From the NCBI RefSeq assembly GCF_021404405.1, contig NZ_JABFTV010000003.1:62001-126000 (forward strand): 64,000 bases of DNA. The letters run 5' to 3'. The position numbers and the translations under genes are program-made. This document shows positions 1-9,158 of this stretch, piece after piece. The notes below the pieces were generated by a model that worked only from the letters and a program-made list of their open reading frames with translations, made no database searches and was not told the DNA's origin. Position 1 is the stretch's first letter. Every line of letters starts with the position of its first letter. Source of the DNA: Billgrantia aerodenitrificans. GTDB lineage: Bacteria > Pseudomonadota > Gammaproteobacteria > Pseudomonadales > Halomonadaceae.

Positions 1-868
1 GCACGCGGTGCATGCGCGAACGCGCGCCACGATGGCCGTCTACCAGCGGTGCCGTCTCGCCCAGGTGCTCCGTGCGCCGCTCGTGCAGCGTGACGAAATG
101 GTGGTCGTGGTAGCCGTTGGCGGTGGTGCGGGGCAGCAGCGTGACGTTGTCCAGCCCGGCGAGCTCCTCCAGCACGCGCTCCGCCCACTTGGCAGCCGGC
201 TGCTGGTCGAGCAGGTCACGGCTGTCGAGCAGCGAACCGCCCATCTCTTCCTGCTCGTCGGCCAGGATCACCCGGGCGCCGCTGCGGGCTGCGGTCAGTG
301 CCGCCGCCAGGCCGGCGGGGCCGGCACCGATCACCAGCAGGTCGCAGTGCTGGTTGAGGTGATCGTAGCTGTCCTGATCGGGTTCCATGGGGCTGCGGCC
401 CAGGCCGGCGCTCTTGCGGATGTACTTCTCGTAGGTCATCCACATGGAGGCCGGTGCCATGAAGGTCTTGTAGTAGAAGCCCGGCGGCATGAAGCGCCCG
501 CCCAGCTTGCCCACCAGACTCATGACGTCGCGCTGCACATTGGGCCAGCCGTTGGTGCTGCGCGCCACGAGGCCGTCGAACAGCGCCTGCTGGGTGGCAC
601 GCACGTTGGGCACCTGGGCGGCTTCGGTGCTGCCCAACTGGACCAGCGCGTTGGGCTCCTCGGCGCCGGCGGCAACGATGCCGCGCGGACGCGAGTACTT
701 GAAGCTGCGGTTGACGACATCCACGCCGTTGGCCAGCAGCGCCGAGGCCAGGGTGTCACCGGCATGGCCCTGATAGTGCTGGCCGTTGAAGGTGAAGCCG
801 AGCTTGCGCGAGCGATCGATACGCCCGCCCTCTTTGAGACGATTCGGCTGTGTCACGGACTTGCTCAT
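1..868 (-). CDS. soxA: Sarcosine oxidase, alpha subunit (partial, C-terminus beyond window)
   Basis: This is the N-terminal 289 codons of the large subunit of heterotetrameric sarcosine oxidase, which demethylates sarcosine to glycine and passes the one-carbon unit to tetrahydrofolate. The protein begins MSKSVTQPNRLKEGGRIDRS. It has the N-terminal ferredoxin-like part seen in this family (GDTLASALLANGV) and then a dinucleotide-binding motif, DLLVIGAGPAGLAAALTAAR. The ATG overlaps the soxD stop as ATGA, which fixes the start and implies translational coupling. The gene runs off the left edge, so the C-terminal aminomethyltransferase-like domain and any soxG lie outside. Assignment is strong because glyA, soxB and soxD precede it in the canonical order. 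Confidence 0.93.
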   Translation of the reverse strand, partial: MSKSVTQPNRLKEGGRIDRSRKLGFTFNGQHYQGHAGDTLASALLANGVDVVNRSFKYSRPRGIVAAGAEEPNALVQLGSTEAAQVPNVRATQQALFDGLVARSTNGWPNVQRDVMSLVGKLGGRFMPPGFYYKTFMAPASMWMTYEKYIRKSAGLGRSPMEPDQDSYDHLNQHCDLLVIGAGPAGLAAALTAARSGARVILADEQEEMGGSLLDSRDLLDQQPAAKWAERVLEELAGLDNVTLLPRTTANGYHDHHFVTLHERRTEHLGETAPLVDGHRGARSRMHRV

Positions 869-1257
869 GCCTGCTCCCCCTTGACCGATGCCACTGCGGC
901 GTTGGTGGCGCCCACGGTCTGTTGTCCGCCGCCGGCGACCTGCACGTTGCCTTGGATTTCGACACGCGCCAGGCTCTCGGCGGTGATACGGGGCTGCTCG
1001 CCCATCTTGTAGGTTTCGAGAATCTCGTAGGTCACGGTATGGCGCGTGACGTTGAAGAACTTGCGACAACCGACGGCGTGCACCCACATCTCGTGGTGGA
1101 TGCCGCGCGGGTTGTCACGGAAGAACAGGTAGTCGCCCCACTCCTCGTCGCTGCAGGCTTCGGGGTCCTTGGGGCGGACGATGTGCGCCTGGCCCTTGGG
1201 ACGGAACTCCTCTTCCTCGCGATGCTCCTCGCAGTAGGGGCAGTAGATCAGAAACAT
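865..1257 (-). CDS. soxD: Sarcosine oxidase, delta subunit
   Basis: This 130-residue protein is the small zinc-binding subunit of heterotetrameric sarcosine oxidase. It starts MFLIYCPYCEEHREEEEF; the CPYC pair, the following His and a later Cys (HAVGCRKFF) fit the zinc site of the family. The middle part (FFRDNPRGIHHEMWVHAVGC) is the conserved core. At 130 residues it is longer than the usual roughly 100, the excess being a low-complexity Gly/Ala/Val-rich C-terminal tail. It lies 12 bp after soxB and overlaps soxA by 4 bp, as expected in a glyA-soxBDA(G) operon. Confidence 0.93.
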   Translation of the reverse strand: MFLIYCPYCEEHREEEEFRPKGQAHIVRPKDPEACSDEEWGDYLFFRDNPRGIHHEMWVHAVGCRKFFNVTRHTVTYEILETYKMGEQPRITAESLARVEIQGNVQVAGGGQQTVGATNAAVASVKGEQA

Positions 1258-1269
1258 GGGAATGCCTCC

Positions 1270-2520
1270 TTAGTGAGCAACGCCGGCCGCACCGTGCTCG
1301 TCGACGAGAGCACCGGTATGGAAACGGTCGATGGAGAACGGGGCCGCAAGCGGGTGAGCCTGGTTCTTGGCCAGGGTCCAGGCGAACACGTGGCCCGAGC
1401 CCGGCGTGGCCTTGAAGCCACCGGTACCCCAGCCACAGTTGAAGAACAGGCCCTTCACCGGCGTGGCCGAGAGAATCGGGCAGGCGTCCGGGCAGGTGTC
1501 GACGATACCGCCCCACTGGCGGTTCATGCGCACCCGCGAGAAGATCGGGAACATCTCGACGATGGCCTGCAGGGTGTGCTCCACGGTGGGGTAGCTGCCA
1601 CGCTGGCCGTAGCCGTTGTAGCCGTCGATACCGGCACCGATGACCAGGTCGCCCTTGTCCGACTGGCTGATGTAGCCATGCACGTGGTTGGACATCACCA
1701 CGGTGTCGAGCACCGGCTTGAGCGGCTCGGAGACCAAGGCCTGCAGCGGGTGCGATTCCAGCGGCAGGCGGAAACCGGCCATCTTCGCCAGCACGCCCGA
1801 GTTGCCCGCTGCCACGCAGCCGACGGTCTTGGCTTCGATGTCACCGCGGTTGGTGTGCACACCGTAGACACGGCCATCACGAATCTTGAAGCCGGTGACT
1901 TCGGTGTTCTGCAGCAGGTCGACGCCCAGTGCGTCAGCGGCGCGGGCATAGCCCCAGGCCACGGCATCGTGGCGCGCCACGCCGGCGCGCGGCTGCCAGG
2001 AGGCGCCGAGGATCGGATAACGGGCGTTCTTCGAGCAATCCATGATCGGCACGATCTCCTGGATCTGCTCGGGAGTGAGCACTTCACCGTCGATGCCGTT
2101 CAGGCGGTTGGCGTTGACCCGGCGCTGGATGTCACGCATGTCCTGCAGGGTGTGGCCCAGGTTCATGACCCCACGCTGGGAGAACATCACGTTGTAGTTG
2201 AGGTCCTGGGAGAGTCCCTCCCACAGCTTCATGGCGTGCTCGTAGAGCGCCGCGGCCTCGTCCCACAGATAGTTGGAACGCACGATGGTGGTGTTACGCG
2301 CGGTGTTGCCGCCGCCCAGCCAGCCCTTCTCGACCACCGCCACGTTCTTGATGCCGTGTTCCTTGGCCAGGTAGTAGGCGGTGGCCAGGCCGTGGCCGCC
2401 ACCGCCGACGATGATTACGTCGTACTGCTTCTTGGGGGTGGGGTTGCGCCACTGGCGCTCCCAGTTCTCGTGGTGACTGAGGGCGTGCTTGGCCAGCCCG
2501 AATCCTGAATAGCGTTGCAT
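1270..2520 (-). CDS. soxB: Sarcosine oxidase, beta subunit
   Basis: The 416-residue protein is the flavin-containing beta subunit of heterotetrameric sarcosine oxidase, where sarcosine is oxidised. An N-terminal FAD-binding motif ([20 protein letters not shown]) is followed by the D-amino-acid-oxidase-type fold, with the late motif [16 protein letters not shown] that contacts the flavin. Length is normal for the family. It follows glyA by 47 bp and precedes soxD by 12 bp. The encoded enzyme makes glycine and 5,10-methylene-THF, feeding the glyA product upstream. Substrate could in principle be another N-methyl amino acid, but the operon composition points to sarcosine, the end product of glycine betaine catabolism. 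Confidence 0.95.
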   Translation of the reverse strand: MQRYSGFGLAKHALSHHENWERQWRNPTPKKQYDVIIVGGGGHGLATAYYLAKEHGIKNVAVVEKGWLGGGNTARNTTIVRSNYLWDEAAALYEHAMKLWEGLSQDLNYNVMFSQRGVMNLGHTLQDMRDIQRRVNANRLNGIDGEVLTPEQIQEIVPIMDCSKNARYPILGASWQPRAGVARHDAVAWGYARAADALGVDLLQNTEVTGFKIRDGRVYGVHTNRGDIEAKTVGCVAAGNSGVLAKMAGFRLPLESHPLQALVSEPLKPVLDTVVMSNHVHGYISQSDKGDLVIGAGIDGYNGYGQRGSYPTVEHTLQAIVEMFPIFSRVRMNRQWGGIVDTCPDACPILSATPVKGLFFNCGWGTGGFKATPGSGHVFAWTLAKNQAHPLAAPFSIDRFHTGALVDEHGAAGVAH

Positions 2521-2567
2521 CTCGTCTCTCCTCGACCGGCCCCGCAGAGGGGGCCGATTTCATACAT

Positions 2568-3866
<1,299 letters not shown>

Positions 3867-4119
3867 GACTGACTCCTGTTGTTGTCGGGTATGGCAGGGG
3901 TTGCCTCGAATCTATCGGCTACCTGCCCAGGTGAAAAATTTGAAATCCTTATGCTGGGATTAAAGGCAACCGGGAGCAGGAAAGATTGAACGAATGCGAC
4001 AGGCTTGCTGAATGTCCGAGTCGGGCCGGCCGCCCTGGCATATTGGCTCGAGCTGATGAAGCGCACGCCAGGGAAGAGTGCTCAAAGCCGCATGAGGCGG
4101 ACGGGTGGAGCAAACCGGC

Positions 4120-5157
4120 TCAGAGCGCCGGACGGCCCTCGACGTGCAGGAAGAAGGGATCGACCCGGGCGCCTCCCGGCTCGCTGACGCTCTTGCGCAT
4201 TTCCGACGGCGTCATGCCGAAGGCGCTACGAAAGTGGCGCGAGAAGTGGGCCGTATCGGCGAAGCCGCAGCGCTCGCCGATTTCGGTGATGCTCTTGCCG
4301 GTGTAGTGCAGCAGCCACACGCCGTAGCGCAGGCGCAGGTCGCGGGAGAACTTCTGCGGGCTGACGCCGAGCGTCTCCTTGAACCGGCGCTCCAGATTGC
4401 GCCGTGAGGTACCGACCCGCTCGGCGAGTACCTCCATGGAGATCATCTCCCCCAGGTGCTGCTCGAGCAGGGCAATGGCCTTGCGCACCAGGCGGTCCTC
4501 GATCTTGCCGAACACCACCGGCTGGGGCTGGGGGTGAACTCCCGTTCGCGCCTCGTCGAGCAGCATGATGTGCAGGCTCTTCATCGCCCATGCCTTGCCC
4601 AGGTGACGCTCGATCAGATAGGCGGCCAGGTCCGCTCCCGCCGCGCCACCGGCGCAGGTGAGACGGTCGCCGTCGTCGATGAACAGGCGATCGGCGACGG
4701 GCTCGATGGCAGGAAAGCGCTGGATCATGTCGCGGTGGTGATACCAGCTCACGCAGCAGCGGCGCCCCTTCATCAGCCCCGCCTGAATCAGCGCAAAGAC
4801 CCCGGTGCACAGCCCGACCAGCGGCACCCCGACATCCGCCGAGCGACGCAGATAGGCCAGCGCCGTGGAGTCCACCCGGTCGCGCTCGTCCTGCACCCCG
4901 CCAATCACCACGATGTAATCGAAGCTCGCCGGATCGCGGAAGGGCTCGCAGGGCGAGATGGCCGCCCCGCAGCTGGAAGTGGCCTGCTCCCCCGTACTGG
5001 TCATGAAGGTCCAGTGGCAGCGCAGCTGGCGGCTGCGGTCGCCCTCGTCGGCCGCCAGGCGCAGGCAGTCGACGAAGGCTGCAAACGGCAGCAGGGTGAA
5101 GCGATTCAACAGAACGAAGCCGACCGAGAGGGGCTCGCTGGAAGCAGAGGGATACAT
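4120..5157 (-). CDS. GlxA/GbdR-family AraC-type transcriptional regulator
   Basis: The 345-residue protein has an N-terminal DJ-1/PfpI-like glutamine-amidotransferase-like domain (about residues 10-180, with the nucleophile-elbow-like LVGLCTGVFALIQAG) and a C-terminal AraC double helix-turn-helix (about 225-320, e.g. VSPQKFSRDLRLRYGVWLL and ITEIGERCGFADTAHFSRHF). Known members include GbdR and SouR, which activate betaine, dimethylglycine and sarcosine catabolism genes in Pseudomonas. Its place just upstream of glyA-soxBDA on the same strand supports a role as activator of that operon in response to sarcosine or dimethylglycine. The exact ligand is inference. Part of its 5' end is duplicated near 6.1 kb. 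Confidence 0.88.
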   Translation of the reverse strand: MYPSASSEPLSVGFVLLNRFTLLPFAAFVDCLRLAADEGDRSRQLRCHWTFMTSTGEQATSSCGAAISPCEPFRDPASFDYIVVIGGVQDERDRVDSTALAYLRRSADVGVPLVGLCTGVFALIQAGLMKGRRCCVSWYHHRDMIQRFPAIEPVADRLFIDDGDRLTCAGGAAGADLAAYLIERHLGKAWAMKSLHIMLLDEARTGVHPQPQPVVFGKIEDRLVRKAIALLEQHLGEMISMEVLAERVGTSRRNLERRFKETLGVSPQKFSRDLRLRYGVWLLHYTGKSITEIGERCGFADTAHFSRHFRSAFGMTPSEMRKSVSEPGGARVDPFFLHVEGRPAL

Positions 5158-5227
5158 GTCGACGCCTTAGGACAGGGCTCAGTGCCCTATAGGGACACTC
5201 TCCAAGGCCTTGGATAGAAAATCAATG

Positions 5228-6055
5228 TTAACGAGGAGAAGTTCGACCGTAAAACAACTCTGAAGTCAAATCGTTAAGGCGCATATCCTCATGTTCGCCA
5301 TATGTCAGAACCGAGTTGATCCTTGGTGTCTCTCCTTCAACCGGTGTAACACGATGCATGGCACAGTTGCCATGGAAGAAGGCGAGCGTCCCAGGCTCAC
5401 CGGACTGGACCTTGATTCGGGAGCGGTCGCCGTGCAGCACCTTCTTGACCTCATCATAGCACTCGTCCTGCTTGGTCCTCAGGGCAGGCACGTACTCGAA
5501 GTCGCCGCCTTTCTCGGCTTTCTGATACATGACCGTGACCGAGAATTCGCTGCGGTCGTAATGCCAACCAAGCTCCTCACCCGGCTTGAACAGGGTAATC
5601 TGGAACGCATCGAGCGGGTCGGCGCTGCGATACAGCACCGGCCTCTCCAGCACCGCCCCAATGAATCTCGTCAAGTCATCCGATTCGTACAAGCGACGCA
5701 GAGGGGCATCCTCGGGAATATAGTCATAGGCGATGCCGTGCTTGGCCGAACGCACCTGGAACGCCAGGGGGTGATCCGGCTCGACCGTCTCATCGAAGGG
5801 CTCGAAATAGACGTTGTGCGGCCTGTCGCTGACCCAGGCCTTGCTTTCCAGCTGGTTGGCCAGCGCCACCATCCTGGCCACCGCCTCGGGCTTGATGAAG
5901 CCTTCCAGCGTGCAGCAGCCATCCTTGGCCAGTTCCTGGCGACAGCTATCGATCAGCGCTCTGCCGCGCTCGCTGCCAAGCTCATGGATGGGGTAGCGAT
6001 CGAGGTCGACGACATCGGCATAAAGGGGGCGAGACAGGGTAGTTGTAGTTGACAT
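5228..6055 (-). CDS. 2-oxoglutarate/Fe(II)-dependent oxygenase (HalD/ArpA-like)
   Basis: This 275-residue protein has the facial triad of Fe(II)/2-oxoglutarate oxygenases: H165-Y-D167 (GWHYDRSEF) and distal His234 (CAMHRVTPV), with Arg245 (ETPRINSV) as the likely 2-oxoglutarate anchor. The overall layout resembles the family that includes ArpA and the free-amino-acid halogenases BesD/HalD. Those halogenases replace the Asp by Gly to free a chloride site; here the Asp is kept, so a hydroxylase or other oxygenase is expected. The substrate is unknown; an amino acid or methylated amine is a guess from family and neighbours. The start at 6055 was chosen because AAGGTG lies 6 bases before it; the open frame continues upstream without a better start. 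Confidence 0.8.
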   Translation of the reverse strand: MSTTTTLSRPLYADVVDLDRYPIHELGSERGRALIDSCRQELAKDGCCTLEGFIKPEAVARMVALANQLESKAWVSDRPHNVYFEPFDETVEPDHPLAFQVRSAKHGIAYDYIPEDAPLRRLYESDDLTRFIGAVLERPVLYRSADPLDAFQITLFKPGEELGWHYDRSEFSVTVMYQKAEKGGDFEYVPALRTKQDECYDEVKKVLHGDRSRIKVQSGEPGTLAFFHGNCAMHRVTPVEGETPRINSVLTYGEHEDMRLNDLTSELFYGRTSPR

Positions 6056-6060
6056 TTCAT

Positions 6061-6168
6061 TCACCTTGCGGACGAACGGTATGCAGAGCGAGTTGCGGAG
6101 AATGCGGCTCGAGAGGGCCACAGGACCAAGCCGACCGAGAGGGGCTCGTGCGAGGCGACCGGGAGCAT
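6061..6168 (-). pseudogene. Remnant of the 5' end of a GlxA-type regulator gene (35 codons)
   Basis: The minus strand carries ATG and 16 codons (MLPVASHEPLSVGLVL) that match the N-terminus of the intact regulator at 5157 (MYPSASSEPLSVGFVL). A 21-bp stretch is identical at 5117-5137 and 6128-6148, and the bases just upstream of both ATGs are also alike (CTGTCC followed by AAGG). After codon 16 the similarity stops and the frame runs on to a TGA 3 bases before the oxygenase ATG. Either a paralogous regulator was deleted, or a promoter-plus-start segment was duplicated to drive the oxygenase. It could act as a translated leader for that gene. Confidence 0.6.
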
Positions 6169-6260
6169 GGCAACGACCTTTGGACAGGATGCGATACTCT
6201 ACCCCGACATTGCCCCTGACGCCCGTGTCGGTCAAGTCAGCGGGACGATGCGAACCGCCG

Positions 6261-6320
6261 TCAGCCCCCGGTCATGTTCATGAAGCGCACCACCTGGACG
6301 TCAGTGGTAAAGCCACGGTG
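6261..6320 (-). pseudogene. Displaced 3' end of moaA
   Basis: Read on the minus strand, these bases encode [19 protein letters not shown] and a TGA stop, which is the C-terminus of MoaA (intact copy: [20 protein letters not shown]). The two differ by a two-codon deletion and scattered substitutions upstream, and are identical over 32 bp at the end. It is best read as the original moaA tail, left behind when the islet between it and the intact gene was inserted and supplied a new 3' end. Confidence 0.8.
6265..6296. repeat. 32-bp direct repeat, distal copy (att-like)
   Basis: Identical over all 32 bases to 7717-7748. It begins CCCCCGGTCATGTTCATGAA and codes on the minus strand for the MoaA C-terminus. 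Weaker similarity continues to about 6313. Confidence 0.85.
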
Positions 6321-6459
6321 TAGCGCCGTGACGCTAGCGCTCAGCCAGTCACTACCTCCCAGAAGCAATCTCAAAGTGAGAGCGACGCGCAACAGAAGAC
6401 CTTTCCAAGTAATTAAAATCCGTAGCAAACAATTGATTTAAAAAGATAAAAAAAAATTA

Positions 6460-6478
6460 TGCGTGACAATGTCACGCA
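6460..6478. promoter_or_regulatory. 19-bp palindrome, possible operator
   Basis: TGCGTGACA-A-TGTCACGCA has nine-base arms around one base, in the very AT-rich stretch upstream of the islet gene at 6584. Position and symmetry suit an operator, perhaps for the islet's own winged-helix protein; this is inference. Confidence 0.5.
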
Positions 6479-6515
6479 ATTCTCGGGAAAATGGCAAAAT
6501 TTCTACTCCCATACG

Positions 6516-6544
6516 TTGACACGAGAAACGCATGAACGTAGACT
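6516..6544 (+). promoter_or_regulatory. Putative sigma-70 promoter of the islet gene
   Basis: TTGACA (6516-6521), a 17-base gap and TAGACT (6539-6544) lie about 40 bases upstream of the start codon at 6584. The -10 match is moderate, 4 of 6. The rest of 6321-6583 is AT-rich sequence holding the 19-bp palindrome and no gene that I can support. Confidence 0.45.
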
Positions 6545-6583
6545 ATCCTAAATGATGGAACCCATATGCTGGGGAGAACGTTT

Positions 6584-7351
6584 ATGAGAAGAAAAAGCCC
6601 TCGCGCCCCATCCATACCTCTTGATGATGCGATTGAACGCGCACAGAAGCTCTATGAGAAAGAGAAGCGTCATCCAGCCCCAGTAGATGCGATCGCTCAG
6701 CATCTGGGATACAAGAACGCTACCAATGGTGCTGCCGCATCAGTCATAGCCACTCTTAAATATTACGGCCTTATACAAAGAGACAGCGAGAAAATGATAT
6801 CGGTCTCCAATGACTTGGAGCTATACATGTTCTCTCCCACTGAAGAAATGAAGCGGGATTATCTTGTCAAATGGCTTAAAACTCCCCCAGTATTTTCGGA
6901 CCTGCTGGAGCAATATCAGGATCATTTACCTTCAGATGGAACTCTCAGATTTAACCTAATAAAACGCGGCTTCTTCCAAGAAGCTGCTGACGCTTGTATC
7001 GCTGTGTTCAGGCGGTCGGTTGACTATGCGAGATATTATGAGCACACACAACAAGATGAGGTCGTCGGGGAAGAAAGCATAAATCAAGAGGTAGATGAAA
7101 CGCCGCCTTCAGAGAAGAGTGACATAACTGCCGAGCCCCAAACTCTTAGTCAGGCGCGCCCTGTAACGCCTATCGCCACTTCAGCAGAAACGTATGCTGT
7201 ACATGATATAGATAGAATTCCAGTTCGTTTGACACGCGGCAGGAAGGCATGGATTGAAATCCCCACCCCTTTTTTTGCTGCTGACAAGGAGAGACTAAAG
7301 GCTCAAATTGATCTACTGCTCTCTGATGACGAAGATGATTTTCTTGAGTGA
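6584..7351 (+). CDS. Islet protein with winged-helix-like N-terminus, function unknown
   Basis: I do not recognise a named family. The start at 6584 follows GGGGAGA at good spacing; an in-frame ATG 18 bases earlier lacks one. The product is 255 residues. Residues about 10-75 (DDAIERAQKLYEKEKRHPAP, then AIAQHLGYKNATNGAAASVI) look like a winged-helix fold with a following strand (LIQRDSEKMISVS), the pattern of proteins that bind DNA or act with a partner. The middle is basic and aromatic, then comes an acidic linker rich in Glu, Ser and Pro (about 165-205) and a charged C-terminus ending DDEDDFLE. Codon use is AT-rich compared with neighbours, consistent with transfer. A regulator or one part of a toxin-like module are possibilities only. 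Confidence 0.6.
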   Translation: MRRKSPRAPSIPLDDAIERAQKLYEKEKRHPAPVDAIAQHLGYKNATNGAAASVIATLKYYGLIQRDSEKMISVSNDLELYMFSPTEEMKRDYLVKWLKTPPVFSDLLEQYQDHLPSDGTLRFNLIKRGFFQEAADACIAVFRRSVDYARYYEHTQQDEVVGEESINQEVDETPPSEKSDITAEPQTLSQARPVTPIATSAETYAVHDIDRIPVRLTRGRKAWIEIPTPFFAADKERLKAQIDLLLSDDEDDFLE

Positions 7352-7510
7352 AGAAAAAAGCCCAGAGCAGTTGCAGCTGCGCTGAGCTTAGAATCTACCT
7401 AGGAGACACTTGCCCTCCTCAGGTAGGCCGGGATCGCGCCCGACGTTAGTCGTTGGATGATAGACAAGGTGGCGACCGGTGTCAAGTGGCGAGGTTTGAG
7501 GTACTCATTT

Positions 7511-7639
7511 ATGAGTATTAGAAAGCCTCCTCCTCCGGGATACCGGTGGATATTTTGCCAAAGCTTTAAGCATTGGCGAACTGGGAAACCAGTCTATCGA
7601 AAAGATGGGAAATGCTTTGCATTCCTAGTCCGTAGGTAG
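7511..7639 (+). CDS. Small basic islet protein (42 residues), function unknown
   Basis: MSIRKPPPPGYRWIFCQSFK begins a very basic, aromatic product that ends FAFLVRR. The start follows GAGGT with 8 bases spacing and is preferred over an in-frame upstream ATG at 7457 whose added residues look non-coding. Short proteins with a PPGYRW-F pattern recur in accessory regions of proteobacteria, to my recollection without known function. It is the second gene of the islet and is followed directly by a strong terminator. Confidence 0.5.
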   Translation: MSIRKPPPPGYRWIFCQSFKHWRTGKPVYRKDGKCFAFLVRR

Positions 7640-7641
7640 GT

Positions 7642-7677
7642 AAAGAGCCGGGAGAGAAGAATCTCTCCCGGCTCTTT
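7642..7677. terminator. Strong bidirectional terminator
   Basis: Perfect 16-bp stem AAAGAGCCGGGAGAGA / TCTCTCCCGGCTCTTT with a 4-base AGAA loop. It has A and T runs at its feet, so it can stop both the islet genes and minus-strand moaA transcription. Confidence 0.9.
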
Positions 7678-7712
7678 AACCAAGTTAACATATTGACCCA
7701 ATAATAAATCTT

Positions 7713-8699
7713 TTATCCCCCGGTCATGTTCATGAAGCGCACCACCTGCACGTCGCCATCGGTGGTGAAGTGGTGACGCTCGGGCTTCTTCTGCATGGCG
7801 GCGACAATGGCGGCCTTGAGCCGCTCGAGATCGCCGGGGTAGCGGCGCATCACGGCACGCAGGTCGACCGAGTGTTCGTTGCCCAGGCACAGCAGCAGGC
7901 GACCCTCGGCGGTAACGCGTACGCGGTTGCAGGCGGCGCAGAAGTTGTGGCTGTGGGGCGAGATGAAGCCGATGCGCGAGGCGCTGTCGGCCATGCGGTA
8001 GTAGCGAGACGGCCCCAGAGTGGTTTCGGTGGTGGGCAGCAGCGTGTGGCGCGCCTCGATGGCGGCACGCACGTCGTCGCTGGAACAGAAGGTCTCGCCG
8101 CGGTCGTGGCTCATGTTCTGGCCCAGCGGCATCTCCTCGATAAAGCTGATGTCCACCTCTTCCTTCCTGGCGAACTCCACCAGGTCGAGCACTTCGTCGT
8201 CGTTGCGCCCCTTGAGGATCACCGCGTTGAGCTTGATGCGCTGGAAGCCGGCCCCCCGAGCGGCGCGAATGCCGTCGATCACCTTGGCGAGATCGCCGGT
8301 GCGGGTCAGAGCGCGGAAGCGCACGGGATCGAGCGAATCGAGGCTGACGTTGAGCCGCTTTAGCCCGCCTTGGTAGAGCGCGCGGGCGTGCTTGACCAGC
8401 CCGGCGCCGTTGGTGGTCATGCCGAAGTCGCGCAGACCCGGCAGCGCGCCGAGTTCGGCCACCAGCTCCTCGATGCCGCGACGCACCAGGGGCTCGCCGC
8501 CGGTGAGGCGGATCTTCTCCACGCCCAGCTCGACGAAGGCTCGCGACAGGGTGGCGATCTCCTCCAGGGTCAACAGCCTGGCCCGAGGCAGGAAGGTCAT
8601 CTCCTCGGCCATGCAATAAACGCAGCGGAAGTCGCAGCGGTCGGTGACGGAGAGGCGGACGTAGCGCACGGTTCGGCCGAAGCCGTCGATCAGGCTCAT
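7713..8699 (-). CDS. moaA: GTP 3',8-cyclase (molybdenum cofactor biosynthesis protein A)
   Basis: This 328-residue radical SAM enzyme carries out the first step of molybdenum cofactor synthesis. It has the N-terminal cluster motif [11 protein letters not shown], the C-terminal second cluster [18 protein letters not shown] and the required C-terminal Gly-Gly (MNMTGG). The last codons lie within the 32-bp islet repeat, so the present 3' end was probably supplied by the inserted element. The stop is now TAA, against TGA in the displaced copy. It is the last gene of a minus-strand series from narK through narGHJI and moaB-moeA. Its ATG overlaps the preceding stop as ATGA, so cofactor supply is coupled to nitrate reductase expression. 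Confidence 0.96.
   Translation of the reverse strand: MSLIDGFGRTVRYVRLSVTDRCDFRCVYCMAEEMTFLPRARLLTLEEIATLSRAFVELGVEKIRLTGGEPLVRRGIEELVAELGALPGLRDFGMTTNGAGLVKHARALYQGGLKRLNVSLDSLDPVRFRALTRTGDLAKVIDGIRAARGAGFQRIKLNAVILKGRNDDEVLDLVEFARKEEVDISFIEEMPLGQNMSHDRGETFCSSDDVRAAIEARHTLLPTTETTLGPSRYYRMADSASRIGFISPHSHNFCAACNRVRVTAEGRLLLCLGNEHSVDLRAVMRRYPGDLERLKAAIVAAMQKKPERHHFTTDGDVQVVRFMNMTGG
7717..7748. repeat. 32-bp direct repeat, moaA-proximal copy (att-like)
   Basis: Identical to 6265-6296. It covers the last ten or so codons of intact moaA. Confidence 0.85.
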
Positions 8700-9115
8700 G
8701 CGTTCTCCTCGGCGTTGACTTCTACGTGAGATACGGCATCCATCGGCAGGCGGGCGATCAGCTCACCGACCTGCTCGGCTACTTCGTTGACGGTTTCGTC
8801 GTCGTAGCTCTGGCCGCGACGCTTGCGAAAGCCCTGTTCATAAAGCTTGACGTGTTCGCTGGCGCTCACCCCTGCCCGGGCCAGGCAGTGGGTCACGCAG
8901 TGCATCTGGCAGCCGTCGATGGCAACGATGGGCCGCCCCGAGCGGGCAATGCGCACCAGGCCCGGCACACCGCCGCCGACGCCGGAGATGCACGACATCT
9001 CGGCCACGCCGGTATGGTCGAGCCGCACGGCCACGTCGTTGGCCAGCTGCGCCACGTCGGAGCAGCCTGAGCAGGAGTAGACCAGGGTGCGAGGTTTGTT
9101 CGCGGTTCGGGACAT
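8696..9115 (-). CDS. DGC-domain putative zinc-binding protein
   Basis: From the start at 9115 the product is 139 residues; that ATG has GGGAGG at ideal spacing, unlike the in-frame ATG 21 bases upstream. It has an early [13 protein letters not shown] motif and the hallmark [20 protein letters not shown], which names the DGC family (conserved Asp-Gly-Cys, several cysteines, predicted zinc or metal binding). No activity is established for the family. It sits between the DNR-like regulator and moaA, with a 4-bp overlap to moaA, so it is part of the nitrate reductase/cofactor operon and may help metal or cofactor handling; that role is inference. Confidence 0.82.
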   Translation of the reverse strand: MSRTANKPRTLVYSCSGCSDVAQLANDVAVRLDHTGVAEMSCISGVGGGVPGLVRIARSGRPIVAIDGCQMHCVTHCLARAGVSASEHVKLYEQGFRKRRGQSYDDETVNEVAEQVGELIARLPMDAVSHVEVNAEENA

Positions 9116-9158
9116 GCAGCCCTCCCTTTTTGCCACGCGCGACCCCGCGCCGACGACC

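Larger units (their letters stand above)
6265..7748. mobile_element. Small AT-rich genomic islet inserted at the moaA 3' end
   Basis: About 1.45 kb with clearly lower GC than its surroundings is enclosed by a perfect 32-bp direct repeat (6265-6296 and 7717-7748), both copies corresponding to the last codons of moaA. The islet carries a winged-helix-like protein gene, a 42-codon gene and a strong terminator, and no integrase or transposase gene. The arrangement is that left by site-specific integration into a gene end with regeneration of the gene. Absence of a recombinase means it is either a relic or relies on one encoded elsewhere. Confidence 0.75.

Noticed and set aside
850..2508. 552-codon open frame opposite soxB and soxD
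   Set aside because: It is a shadow of the sarcosine oxidase genes, which have clear motifs and operon order.
6265..7748. Insertion sequence
   Set aside because: No transposase, no terminal inverted repeats; the 32-bp direct repeats are homologous to moaA and too long for a usual target duplication.
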